Assembly: GCA_013339765.2 (NCBI GenBank)
Contig: CM023449.1
Span: 221,593,555-221,657,554, forward strand
Length of the DNA stretch: 64,000 nt
Reading direction: 5' to 3'
Source of the DNA: Haemaphysalis longicornis
Taxonomy: Eukaryota > Arthropoda > Arachnida > Ixodida > Ixodidae
Below, one piece after another: positions 10,750 to 22,900 of this stretch. A program made the translations under genes and the position numbers. Position 1 is the first letter of the stretch. Every line of letters starts with the position of its first letter. The notes below the pieces were generated by a model. That model had not been told where the DNA came from and did no database searches. It was given only the letters and a program-made list of their open reading frames with translations.

Positions 10750-12060
10750 ATTTTGCAAGTACTATGGCTAACATTTCAGCTTCTTCCAGAATGGTACAGC
10801 TCGTGGGTATTCAGCATTCGTCCTCTTGGTTTACGCTACTGCACACATAGGTCCCTTCTTGGCTGCACCCGTGAATGTGTTTTTGGTGGGGATTGCATAA
10901 AATGCCGCTCTAATTTGGATGATTCCTTTCTTTGTCCATGTGCCGTGGGATGCGTGCCACCTGTATGTGCTTGCGGATGTCTTGCTTGATGGGGGTTGCA
11001 ATGACCTGGGTGGGGCTTGGTTGGTATTAGAGTTCTGAGGGTATAGCTCGCCCCGAGCGAGTGCTGTTTAGCCATATTAGTTGGTTGCGACGGTGTGTGG
11101 TTATAATTTCTTCAGTGGTATGGAGAGTCCCTGTGTTGAGAAGCTTCGTTGTGCTGGCGCTGAAGGGGATTCCTAGGGCAAGTTTTGTTGCTTTCCCGGT
11201 TAGTGTGTCCAGCCGATTTTCTGATGTTTTGGCGAGATTTATGTAAGGGGCTTGATATCTGATGCAGGTGGTAGTGAGGGGGTCCCTGAGGCGGATTAAG
11301 TCTGCTTCCTTGAGCCCTTTATTTGATTGATTGTAGGGTTTAACGCGCCGACGCAACGCAGGCGATGAGGCGTGCCGTAGTGGAGGACTCCGGATTAATT
11401 TTGACCACCTGGGGATCTTTATAGTGCGCCGAAATCTCGTACACATGGGCGTTTTTGCTTTTCGCCTCCACCAGAAAAGCGGCCGCCGCGGCCGGGTATC
11501 GAACCCGCGACCTTGTGCTCAGCAGCGCAACGCCTTAGCCACTGAGCCACCATGGCGGGTGAGCCCTTTATTTGTTTGACACTTTCCTCATGCGTAAGGT
11601 CTGCTCACACTGCTGTACGATTTGGCTCACAGCTGTGTCCTCCACCGTCACTTCGTATGTGGAGGGCATGAAGTATACGTCGTGGTTTTCGTGGCTTAGG
11701 TGTATGGTGGGTGGCTTCCATCAAGGATTGTGCACTACTAAGAGTTCAGTCTTTTCTGCGGAGCATTGTAATCTTTTGTGGGTTGCTCTTCCTACTGCAT
11801 TCAGGGCCAATTGCAGGGTGTCTTAGACGTGACCTGGGCTTCCCTTATTGATCCAGTGTTATATCTGCGTAAAAAGAGAATTTTTGTCCATAATCTTGCA
11901 CAATTCTCTGTGAACCTTCACCATGGCACAATTACATAGTGCTGGTGAAAGTACAGACCCTTGGGGCATGCCTTTTTGTGGGCGAGAGAAGGGAGCAGTG
12001 AGATGATAGCTAACACCGATGGCGGGTTGCCTGTCCTGTAGGAAGTTTCTTCTGCATCCA
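10750..12060 (-). mobile_element. Degenerate LINE, RT to RNase H start (interrupted by SINE)
   Basis: Minus-strand translation starts with RNFLQDRQPAIG and GMPQGSVLSPALCN (RT motif, about 12040-11935). It continues through a decayed YADD region (FTQI..LDQ) and a thumb region with IIVQQCEQT- and LALGIPFSASTTKL-like stretches, and reaches the start of RNase H (NAEYPRAVPFWKK) near 10800. Stops are frequent. The element is cut at 11326-11559 by a SINE with target-site duplication and at 10749 by the LINE-SINE chimera. Confidence 0.65.
11326..11559 (-). mobile_element. Full-length Ruka-like SINE with 15-bp target-site duplication
   Basis: On the minus strand it has a tRNA-like head with an A box (TGGCTCAGTGG) and a B box (GGTTCGATACC), the body CGTGTACGAGATTTCGGCGC, and a CAATCAATC-type 3' tail. 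The direct repeat TGAGCCCTTTATTTG flanks it at 11311-11325 and 11560-11574. It sits inside the minus-strand LINE. Confidence 0.92.
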
Positions 12061-12480
12061 AAATTAATGTTTCCCACTACACAAACAACAGAAGAAGGTA
12101 CCCTCCTCCCCACCCATCCCTTACCCCACATGAAGCCTATGTCTATCGCCGCCTTCAGACGGAAACTTTCTATAATCACACGATTCTCTCACACATCTCC
12201 CCATCCCTCTTCCCCCATAACTGCCAAGCGTGTGACCTTCCTCTTACCACCTTCCACCTAGTCTTCTCCTGCCCGCAGCACCCAACCCCCCTTCACTCCC
12301 CCACCCTTGAGCAGTGGGAGTCCGCTCTGACCAGCTCGTCACCGGAGCAACAGCTCACCCTGGTGAAACGAGCTCTGGAATCGGCGCGGGCTCGCGGCCT
12401 CCTGGACATGGGAGGCTGACCACTTCCCCTTCCCTCTCCCCTAAAGCTCAAATAAATGTTTTTACCACCACCACCATCCC
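12045..12480 (+). mobile_element. LINE 3' end with CCHC tail and AATAAA
   Basis: The plus strand reads NCQACDLPLTTFHLVFSCPQ (C-x2-C-x7-H-x4-C) at about 12222-12280, then TLEQWESAL, QQLTLVKRALESARARGLL and a stop near 12418. AATAAA lies near 12450 and an ACC-repeat tail near 12461-12478. This is the end of a LINE ORF2 with its short 3'UTR. It abuts the oppositely oriented LINE at 10750-12060. Confidence 0.65.
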
Positions 12481-13200
12481 AGTTCTTCGAGCATAGTACC
12501 GTGGTCAATGTGGTCAAATGGCTAACATTGCTTTCAGGAGAAAGTACTGGCTCTTGACAGCACTGAGCCTACAAGCCACACAGCTCTCCTGCAAACTCGC
12601 ATCACTACAATGGCCTAGAGGCACATGAAATTTTCTCTACGGTTTGGTAGTGGACTGACGGCAAGTGGGATCCTCCATACGTTGACCGCACCGCCAACAC
12701 AAAACAGCGGCTTTCATAGCAGCGGCAGTGCCAAGTGGACCCTGTGGCATCAGCTTTTTTGGGGGTGAAAAGAATGGGTTGCATTAACCTGTGAGCTTTC
12801 GGTTTGACGTAAATTAACCCTAAGAAATGTAGTTGAAGCAGAAACATCCAGAGAATGTTCCAGAGAAGTACCCTTTTGCACTAACTTAAATGTTACGAGA
12901 CCAAATAATGTCTGAAATACTGTGTTGTAGAGCAATTTTGTTAAAGCATTACTTTAACAGTGTTCAACTGTACATTTTTGCTGCTATTGCATAAAGATCA
13001 GCGCACTGTGAGAAATTTGTGCAATTTTTACACCAAATTAACTGGCCTGAATGAAGGGTTGCTCTTGCAACTGTTCCAAAAAAAAAAAAAGGAAATTTGC
13101 AGACAACTGCCGCCAATAAATTTCCCAAGTCGCACCTCAGTCGGTGGCTATGGAATCCCCGTAAGCATGCACAACTAACTCACGGCATCAAGCCCAGCTT
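12481..13200. other. No gene seen downstream of the minus-strand gene
   Basis: AT-rich sequence without a recognised open frame. An A-run at 13080-13091 is present. It lies just beyond the probable poly(A) site of the eIF5-mimic gene. Confidence 0.5.
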
Positions 13201-13218
13201 TTTGAAAAGTTAACAAGA

Positions 13219-13224
13219 TTTATT
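13219..13224 (-). terminator. Probable poly(A) signal of the eIF5-mimic gene
   Basis: TTTATT on the plus strand is AATAAA on the minus strand, about 735 bases downstream of the TGA stop at 13957-13959. The intervening sequence has no further coding exon and fits a 3'UTR. Confidence 0.5.
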
Positions 13225-13956
13225 TTGTCTTGAAACACTTGTTAGAAACGAAAAGTTTTACGAGCAAAACAAGAAAGTACACAAGAGAGGGAAGGGGGCA
13301 GAAGACAGGAAATTATGTATAAAAGACAAAGGGTACAAAGATGACAGCAGAGGGCAGGGTGAAGGAGAAGAAACAGTTATTACACTCTTCAAATCCCAAC
13401 ACTCCTTACATTAGCTACTTTTTTTTTCTTCTCTTCGAAAACCACCAGCCGTACTTCATATCTTCCGCAAAGGATCGCCGAAACCGGTATAACGTGCAAG
13501 GACACAGAGAGAAAGAGGAGCGAACTAGACAGGGGCACAGGAAAAGGACGACAGTGAGGAAGAGAAAACTGAAGACAAAGCCTCATTACAAAAATAATCT
13601 GAGTCGTCGCGATACACACTCGCCCGCTTCCTCCAATTACGTCGATGCCAGCGAGAAAGAGAGAGAGAGAGAGACAGTCAAACTTCTTTCAGTGGCATTT
13701 CATTTTGTTTTTTCTCCTCCCTCTCCTCTCCCCGCACCCTCGAGCTTCCCAGGCTTGTCTTCAAATGAGGTGGCAGCAGCTTCGGCAGCGTAGTGTTGCT
13801 GTTGGTGACGGTGGTCGTCCCCACACAGTCCGGATAAGGATTTAGTGGTCGGTGAAGGAGGGGAAGAAGCGAGAGAGGGGTGGTGCGCTGGCCGGTGAAT
13901 CCTCCGTCGACCGAGGGGTTCGCCCCGGTGCACTCGGGAGCACCGCCGCCCCCCAT
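13225..13956 (-). other. 3'UTR of the eIF5-mimic gene
   Basis: Non-coding sequence between the stop codon and the AATAAA. It holds a GA microsatellite at about 13651-13676. The extent is inferred from the signal, not from transcript data. Confidence 0.5.
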
Positions 13957-13976
13957 TCAGTCTTCGCCCTCCGATT
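13957..13976 (-). CDS. kra: eIF5-mimic last coding exon (20 nt coding)
   Basis: After a strong pyrimidine tract and GCGCAG acceptor (13977-13982), the exon supplies AA to complete Glu, then codons for SEGED and TGA. The resulting tail NAEEESEGED matches the acidic C-terminus of the family. Only 20 coding bases lie here and the rest is 3'UTR. Confidence 0.88.
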
Positions 13977-16900
13977 CTGCGCACGAGACAGGATAGGAAA
14001 GAAAAAAAGACGATGAGAGACGCTGATGAGAATCCACACAGCAGAGGAAGAAAGAGCAGTCAATGAGTGACCGCAATAGCTAGTATTCAATGGCGCGGAA
14101 TGCAGCAGGCAACCAAGTGTGCGCCGCCATATCTGTGGCCAAGCGTCTGTTGCTAGATGTGCGCACGGCCTGCAGATCAGGCACCCCTCTTCTCCATGCA
14201 ACCGTGAGAGTGCGCCCACAGCCGGGCTAGAGCCGCAGCTTGCGTGCGTTGGTGGCAGAACTTTACATCGAGACGGGGCTGCATTGTTCTCGCGGCCGCT
14301 GCGAAGGCCGTATTAACACAGCGCGCGCCGCCGCTCTAGCCCGGCCGTGGTGCGCCGTCACTCGTTACGTCGGGCTCCGCAGGATGGCGGTACTTGTCCA
14401 TGCTAAGCACTACTGTGGAACACATATGTTTCATGTTACAAACTCTACCTCACCGAACGCACAGTATTCCCTCGAGTTCAATGTGAGTGCGATTAATAAC
14501 ACCTCTGTTGACGCCACTCTTTAGAATCTGATTGGAATGGAGCAGATGACGCACGCCGGTGTTTGTTTTTTTTCTTCGGCGTGCGGGCGCAGTGGCCGCG
14601 CCGTGTCCTTGGCGCATCGGCCATGTCTGTGGCCGTTTCCAGTGTTGCCAGGCGAAGAAATTGACCGCTAAACTTTGCAACAAATAGCACCTATACCTTT
14701 ATATTGTACGCAAGGCACGGCGATTTATAACCAGCTCATAATTTCTTTCGGTCGTGTATTGAATTATCTATTTGTATAATTCTGTATGTATTGTGTAATC
14801 TTTATGTAATAGAGCAATGTAAATCTGTATGCATGTATTAAGAGGGTAATCTATATGCATTGAGCGACTTTGTACATCCGTCAGTGTACATTTTATATTG
14901 TATATACAGTAGAATCTCGATGATACGATTCTGGGTGATACAAATTTCGGGATGATACGAATTTCTGAAAAGTCCCGGCAAAATTGCATTGTTTGCAATG
15001 AGAAAAATTTCGGCTGTTACGAACGGACCTGCGCGGCCCGGCGGATGATACGAACGAGCCGGCGAAGAGCTCGAGTGCCGAACAAGCAAGTGACGGCTCT
15101 CTCTCCCCCATTTGTCACTCTTCTTTCTCCAGAACGGCCGGGCTGTTGTTTTCTGCTCGCGAAAACGCGCCCCGCACACCCCATGCGCGCCTCTCGCACG
15201 CTGCGCACGCCAACGGCCGGCGGCGGCAACATGGCGGCGGCTTCGGCCGCGAAGTGGCACGGGCCGCTTGAGCGACTGCTTCAAGCCGCTCTTTAAAATG
15301 CCGCTCAAGGCAGACACGAAGTTTTCTTGTGCAGTAAAGGAGCTGATAACGTTGGCGAAACGGTACTATAAAACACCATCCGCGCCGCTAGTGAAAGCGC
15401 CATAAAATATCTGCCAGAGTGCTAAGCCTAAACATCTCGGGCGGAGCCAGCGGGCTGTCTCGATCGTTTCGCAAGTCGTCAGCGTCTTTTTCTGACCGAA
15501 ATAGGAGATACCGCGGGCGCGAAATTGTCATTGCGGCCGTGAAAATACAGCGCGCGCAAAGCCGAGGCGTGCGAATCGCGTGCAAAAACGCACCATGCGG
15601 TTCACGCTTGACTGTTGCGGCGTTAGCGAGCTTGGACACCGGGAGTGAGGAGACAAGCGCGAAGCTAGGCGAAGCGTACGCGCTCCAGAAAGGACTGCTT
15701 TGTGACGTGGGGGTTTAAAAAAAGCAGAAAAAATCACGGATTTGTTCACGCGAAAGTAAGAAAAGAAATAAACGAAAACTTTTTTCAGCGCTCAATTTTT
15801 TGGTCTGTGTTGGTTCATACGAATTTCGGATGATACGAATATTTTTCGCGGTCCCACGAGATTCGTATCATCGAGATTCTACTGTAGTTTGTACGCAAGG
15901 CATGACTATTTATAGTGGGCTCACATTTTCCTCTGGTTCCTGTATTGATTTATCTGTTCAGTACACATTTCTTTGCGACTTGTTATTTTTCCTGTACTGT
16001 GGAACACTGCTGTACGCTGTCCTCGAGATGGCCCATTTCTGCCGACAAAACAAAGCTCCGACGCACGACTCACCCTCCTCGGCGTTCTGGAGCCACTCGA
16101 CGAAGCGCTTCATCTGGTCGAGGAAGATGGACTTGCCCTTGTGCGAGTGGGCGCCCTTGTACCACTTGAGGATCGAGTCCTCGCTGAGCACGTCCGTCTT
16201 GTAGAAGAGGATGACGATCTTCTGGAAGACCTTCATGAAGTTCATGTTGTCGTAGCAGAACTCCTGCACCTTGACCAGCAGGGCCACCTCGGCGCGCGGC
16301 GTGGTGGTGAAGGCCTCCAGCAGGGGCGTGTACTGCTTCAGGTGCTTCAGGGCCTGGTCGGCCACCAGCTCCTCCTTCTTGTTCCAGTCCATGCCCGACA
16401 TCTGGGTCATCCACAGCTGGGGAGGAGAAGGAGCAAGGGCACACTCATTTACGATAACGCGTCCACCGTCTCTGCTTGCGTCCTACAAAGGGTCATAACT
16501 CGGCTGCTCGTGACCCTCTCCTCTAGCGCACAAAGCATGACCACCCAGTGCGCTTGAACACTGACCGGTAGGGTGGCATTTCTCACAACCTAGGGCAATG
16601 CTCGTGGCATAGTGTGGGCACATTGCACACTGGAAAAGGCTTTAAACCATCCAATACAATCTGCCATTAAAGTGAGCGTCTTTTTGTCGAAAAGTTGCCC
16701 GCACCACAAAGGCACACCAAGGGGATGCAATGACCATTTATACTATTTTTCAGATACATCCCATTTACAGTGCCCGATTTTACCAGAACGTGGCTTTTTG
16801 GCCCTTCACATCCACTGCCAACATGTGCAGCGACGAGGGTGCATTTGAAAGTTCACAACTTAACAAAAACCATTCCGCTATTCGCTGGTATCTCCGAGAA

Positions 16901-19900
16901 CTAACCTCCACACATCTTAGCACTGGTGTTGTCCTCTTCCTTGCCCCTGTCTAAGTTCACACCTGGTTTTCAAGTATGCATACGAGTAGAACTTGGATAT
17001 TCGATCCTTGGCAGCTGGTTCATGGGAGGTGCCGATCCACTACTAAGTCGGTTCCACTCTTTGTTCTATCACGCTCGCACCTACCACGCGGGAACAAAAC
17101 CAGGAAGGGCCCCCTCACCAGCACGGCCACGTCGTGTTCCGGCAGCGAGTACTTGGTCATGTACTCCTTGACGCTCTGGATGATCTCCTTGACAGGCACC
17201 TCGTTCTTCAGCTGGTTGCTGACCTGCTGCTGGAGGTCCTTCTTCACGCTCGACGCCTCCTGAGCTTTCTGGGAAGGGGGGGAAGGGGGTGAGTGTCGCC
17301 TCGGCAACATACAGGCTGCCAAGCTAGACTTCAGCACAAGTGACAGGCACAAAAGCCTGAAGCCAGGACTTATTAACTACGTAATGGGCACGTGTACCCA
17401 GTTAAGGGGGGACGACACTGGTCTTAAAACAACTTTCTATTTACAAGTAAACTTTGTGTGACTTGGAAACAGTTTTGCTGCTGTTCCCCTACTGATTCCA
17501 GATACGCCATTATTTTTTCAGTTTTTCAACTGGTCAATCAGTATCCAAGATAATTAGAGGTAATTTGCCATTTTTGGTCAAACAATAGACAAAACAGTGT
17601 TGGTCATAAAACTGCAATCTTTATATTTTCCAATACTTATTACAAACCCTGGTGAATGCAACAAGAGAATCGTTTTTTTTTATACACCGCTACTTCGGTG
17701 TTTGAAATGGGAACTCAAAATGGTTACTTGCCACTCGTGCCACGAGAGTTTAACGAGGTGTAAAATTAGTTCCAAGCAGAGCATAAAAAAAAAAAAATCC
17801 TCTTACTGCATTTCCCAGGGTTCATAACGTTTGGAAATATAAAGATTACACTTTAAACCAACACTGTTTTGCCTATCATTTGACCAAAATGGCAAATTAT
17901 CTTTAATTATCTTGGTAACTAATTGACCTGCTGGAAAATAATGGCATATTCGAAATCAGTGGGGGAAAGCATAAAGACTGACAAGTTTCAGTTTACTTGA
18001 AAATTAAAAGAGGTTATTTCAAGACCAGCGTCTCCCCTTATCATATAAGCAGTGGTTCTCAAATGGGGGTCCGCGAACCCTAGGGGGTCCGCGAAGCCAT
18101 TTCTAGGATCCGCAAAACCGTCACCCGTTTTTTTTTTTTTTTTTCCAGACTTGCATACTTGAAAAGCAAATACCGAAACAGGTTGAATGTGGCTGCAGAT
18201 ATGCAACTCTGTTGAAGCGCGACTGTGCCACGTATTGATGAACTGTCCAAAATGAAGTGATGTGGCACGTTTGTTGATGTTTCTGGGTAGCAATAAAAGG
18301 CACCCTGTTTCACGCTCCAGTTGTGTTAATTTACCTACGTACCCCCCCCCCTCCCTCCCTCCCCTCGCCTGCAAGGGGTCCCCCATCAATTCCACCAGTC
18401 CACAAGGGGTCCCCGACACATCCATGGCTGAGAACCACTGATATAAAGGGCCAACCTGAGTCTACTACAGTTGAGCCCACTTACAATGGCCATAGTTACA
18501 ACCAACAGTCAGTTTAGACAAACAAGCGCGGCATGACCCTCCCAGAATTACACTTCAGCTGAACGAACATGTGCAAGAGTGCAGCCTGGTTAAAGCGAGT
18601 ATTTGACTGCACATCAAATGGCTTTCCGATTGCAGTCAACAAGAAGGGACGTTGCCGCGGGTTTCAGCTTGCCCGTAGATGGAGGGATCAGGTCTGCAAT
18701 GGCTCAGCTAACACAAGGCTTTTCGGACATCACTGCAAAATTTTTCAGGTTTTCGTGTGAAGCGAGTCCCATTGCACTTACTGCCGAAACAAAGCACTGA
18801 ACGAGTAGAAATGAGACAGCACTGGGAGTAGCCCACTAATCCAGATATGTCACACAGGCGTCGGCCTTACTACTCGTGCCAATCCAAATGAACACGCCAG
18901 TGGCGGGCGTTTCAACGCATTCGGAGAAGCCAAGCATTCCTACCTAGAGAGGTTTCGGATTACTACTGCAGCCGGTATTTGAGACCACGTTCACTAGCAG
19001 TGCAGATGAGGATTCGCCGTAAATTTTTAACCTACACTATCAGCCATTCTACCGCACGTGTAACCACATGGCAGGAGTTGCAATGTCGTGTGTGGCAGCA
19101 GAGCATAGCTAAAGCTACCCGTGTTGCCTAACGGCTGCAGCTAGTGCCACTTCACCACTGGCCGAACATGGCTGCACCGTGTGCGCACTGCATTTTTAAG
19201 TGCAGGAAACGCGTATTACCTTCGACAAACTGGGCATAACGGACAAATTCAGCACGATGCTCATGTTCGTTACAAGTGGGATTCGGTGTATTCACTCGAA
19301 CAAGCCATGCAGACAAAACACAAGTTCGGTTCGTTCGAAAGATTGCCTCGTTAGGATCATACTGACACCACTCTAACGTAAACTTCGCTCGAATAAGCTA
19401 CATAATTAGGAAAAAAGGGAATGGCCATGCGACTCACTACCTCATTTCCCTCAACAGAACCTGTGAAGTCATATGTGCGAGCTCTGCGATTGGCTGAGGC
19501 CGGCAAAAGCAAACTCAAGTTAGGCAGGTCTTGAAAACTCGCCGAGCGAGCTACTTGCGTTTAAATTTAGGGCCCATTCTTATTATAGCATTGTGGAGTA
19601 AACAATGAATGTTACCAAAGTTACACTTAGAAGTACCGATGTGTACTGCTGTTGGTACTGCGCGCACTATGCTTGTTATAGCTGCACAGCAGTGTGGCGC
19701 TTTGGGGTTCTCTCAGACGACACTAGCCGATCGGCGTAGGCGACGTTTTACGCGACCCTGTTTGTCGAACATACCCACATGTTTCCTGGAAACTACCTAC
19801 TGCAACAAAAACAAGCCAGGTGCAAATATGGTCAGACGCAAAGCAAAGGCAGACAGCGGTTCTGCGCAGTATGGTGGCACCATCTAGAAGGACTGACGTT

Positions 19901-22900
19901 ATCACAGACCCTGCAGACTAATCAGCGCACAAACGTTCGCTTGAAGACCTGTCCTGCTTACGTCATTGCAGAAGCCACGAAACGGACGATTTATGGGAAC
20001 AATCTAAATTTTAACATAAATTGATTCATTTCTCAGTGAATGAAGCATCGTTTGCTTCCGTACAAGCACTGGGGGTGCCATAAAACACAAAATCTTTCAA
20101 ATAAACTTGTATTGTGTCTGCATGGCCCCTTCAAGGTGTCAGCGCCTTTCCCCGAGCCCCTTCAAAGCCTTCAATCCTTTAGGTCAGCCTTTTGTTAAAA
20201 TCAAAATGCTGTAAACCAAGATCATGCTTCATTGGACCATTTTTATATGAACATGGCTGGAGCCTATCGCTGAACACTGAAAATACAGTAAATCCTCCTC
20301 CTAATGAAATCCTTTTACTCGGATACTCGCTTCATTTGAGCCTTTTCATGGTGCCAACTACAGTGCAGAGGGACTGGCTATTCCCGCTTTTCATGAAGTA
20401 CTGCTTATAATGGAGTCAGTTTTTCCCACCCAGAGTACTGTGTAATAACGGGGGTTTAGTGCAGCTGTTTCGCTGGTGCGTCGCTTCAGCCCCGACACGT
20501 TACACAAGGGCGAGCCCTTGTAAACAGCTCTTGTAAACGCCAGACGAGGCACGTGTGTCACCGCACCAGCAGTACCTGGTAGTCCAGCAGCTGCGAGATG
20601 TCGTGTGCCTTGAAGGTGGCCGTGAAGTTCTCCGGGCTTCTCTTGCTCACCGGAAAGAACTCCTGCAAGCAGCCACGGCACGCGTCACAACCGGTGTTGA
20701 GAGGCACTCAATGACAACCTGAACCTGGGAAAGAGAATTTGAGGTGCACAAGTGCCAAATGCACGTGCGCCCGAAAGTTTCCACAGCATGAGCTTGAAAC
20801 ATCCAGTACAGTTGCAAAAAGCTAGGCTGGAACAGGGTTTACACACAACAAAGCTAGAGCCAGGCGACGATGCGGGGTGCTAACATCTAAGGCTAGCTGA
20901 GACCACCGGGGGCTTTTTCCAGACGTCCTCTGAAATTTTGAGTGCAAGGGGGAGTTTTCTCTGAATGTGTAAGCACTACTTGGCTCAGTTGGCGCGATGA
21001 GTAAAGCCTCAAACTGGTCGTAACAATTCCAAGTGGATGTGAATGCAGACATGCGCCAGCCTGGCTGCGATGCGCCGTGCAGCTGCAAATGGGTAAGTGT
21101 CGGCTTGATGACCCCACTGGTTGCAAGCACGGAGTGCTGGTTTAACACCCCCCCCACCCCTACTGGCTGTGATGCGTAGCGTGGATGCTAACACGAATAT
21201 GCGGAGGACGCTTGCTCTCCCTATTGGTGCTCGGGCCTAAAACCCCCTTTTTCTGCGACACATCGTGTGGCCACATTACGAGTATGTGCCAGCCTAAAGC
21301 CCCCACTGGCTGCAATGCGTCGCTGCAAATGCAGGTATGCATCAGTCCTACGTTAGGCCTAACATCACCAGCCAGCACGCGCAGCTTGACGCACAAATTC
21401 CGTGTTTCTCGGCACATCATCAGGCTTCATGTTAAGGTTACCCGACGCCGAGCCTAATTTACGGGCAGGACAAGTAACGGAGAGACTCGGCCAGCTCACC
21501 ATGAGCCGCGAGTCGAGGCCGGCCTTGCGCAGCACGCCCCACAGGGTGGTGGGGCGCGCTCGTCCAGCCAGGTCTGCAGCACGTCGAGCAGGCACTGCAG
21601 GGCCAGGCCGTCCTTGACCAGGTGGTCCTGCAGGGCGCTCTGCAGCACCGCGGCCGACACCTGGCCCCCCGCGATGAGCACGGCCAGCACCCGGGCCAGC
21701 TTCTGGCGGTTCTCGGGGCTGAAGCCCTTGAGGAACATCAGCACCTTCTTGAACTCCTCCTCGAGCGTCTTCTCCAGGTACTTGTACCGACGGATCAGCT
21801 TGGTGATCAGCTGCGCGTAGCTGCGCAGCACCTCCATGTTGTTCTCCGCCGAAAACACGCACACATCCGTCTGTGATGGCTTGGCCGCATCCGGCTCCAC
21901 AATCAGGGTGCCCCCGGGGGCTGCAGCGACACCACAAGAGGAAGGACATGCAGAGCCTGAGGGTGCATTTCTCTCTACGGCAGCAAAGTCCACTGGCTGT
22001 ATTTGACAGAAACGTGGAGTGGTGTAGGCTAGTGCCACTAGACAAGAGACTGAGGCATGCAAGTGAGCAACAGCGGCCATTTTGGTGTTCGTCAGTGTTG
22101 CCACATTGCCACTTCTGTAGCCTCTAGCCTCACTAGGTCATTTGTAAGCAACACTGCCGAAGACGCAGTAAAACGGCATCTTTGGACACACTTGTGCTGC
22201 TGAAACGTTGCATTCAGAACAACACCAGTCGCGCACACCTGCAGGGCAGGGATGTCAAGCTAAGTGTACCAGAGTTGACAGACTAAAATGCATAACAACC
22301 AAACCAGTGCAGTGTCCATGAACGAGTGCAGTGTTAACAAATGTCCCGTGATGCGAACTGACCAATGATCACGGCGGCAGCCTGGAACAATTGGAGAAAT
22401 AGAGTTCTGATACTCAAAAAGTTTATCCAGTGACACTAGTGTAGACGAGAGGCGCACTCCCCTCAGGATTGCCAACAGCTCAGGCACTTTGCGAACGGCA
22501 AATACGTGTGTGAACTTCCCCACTCAGTTTCAAACTCAATTCAGTGCACCGCACCATTACACAAGCATGAATCTGCTGCTTCGTGTCGTGCGGGTATTTA
22601 GAACAGTGGAACCTTAACAAGCACACTACGCATAGCCGTGTCGCTTCCCGTTATCGACAAGCAGATAAAGAAATGCAGTTACGGTTTCACCGAACTTTTC
22701 CTCCTCAAGTCGTGAACAGACGTCATGTTAAGAAGCCAATCAAAGGCCACCCTTCTCTGCACAACACGTCGGCACAGGGTCAGATACAGCTACAACATCA
22801 GCATCATGATGAAACTCACCCGCAGCATGGCTGATCTTTGACACGGCTGATCAGCATGGCTGAACTGCCAGTACACAACCCACGGGAGTTGCGCAGGCAG

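Noticed and set aside
13678..13984. Acidic/basic frames at 13700-13760 as the C-terminus of the eIF5-mimic protein
   Set aside because: The acceptor at 13977-13982 with the short SEGED end has a far better pyrimidine tract and matches the family's acidic tail; the 13.7 kb frames lie in the 3'UTR.
15973..16557. A 194-codon plus-strand open frame
   Set aside because: It is the antisense shadow of the W2-domain exon of the eIF5-mimic gene, whose minus-strand reading matches the family and has proper splice sites.
21365..22045. A 226-codon minus-strand frame rich in Gly, Ala and Arg
   Set aside because: Most of it is the wrong frame of eIF5-mimic exon 3; only the short part after the frameshift (TTLWGVLRKAGLDSRLM) is real coding.
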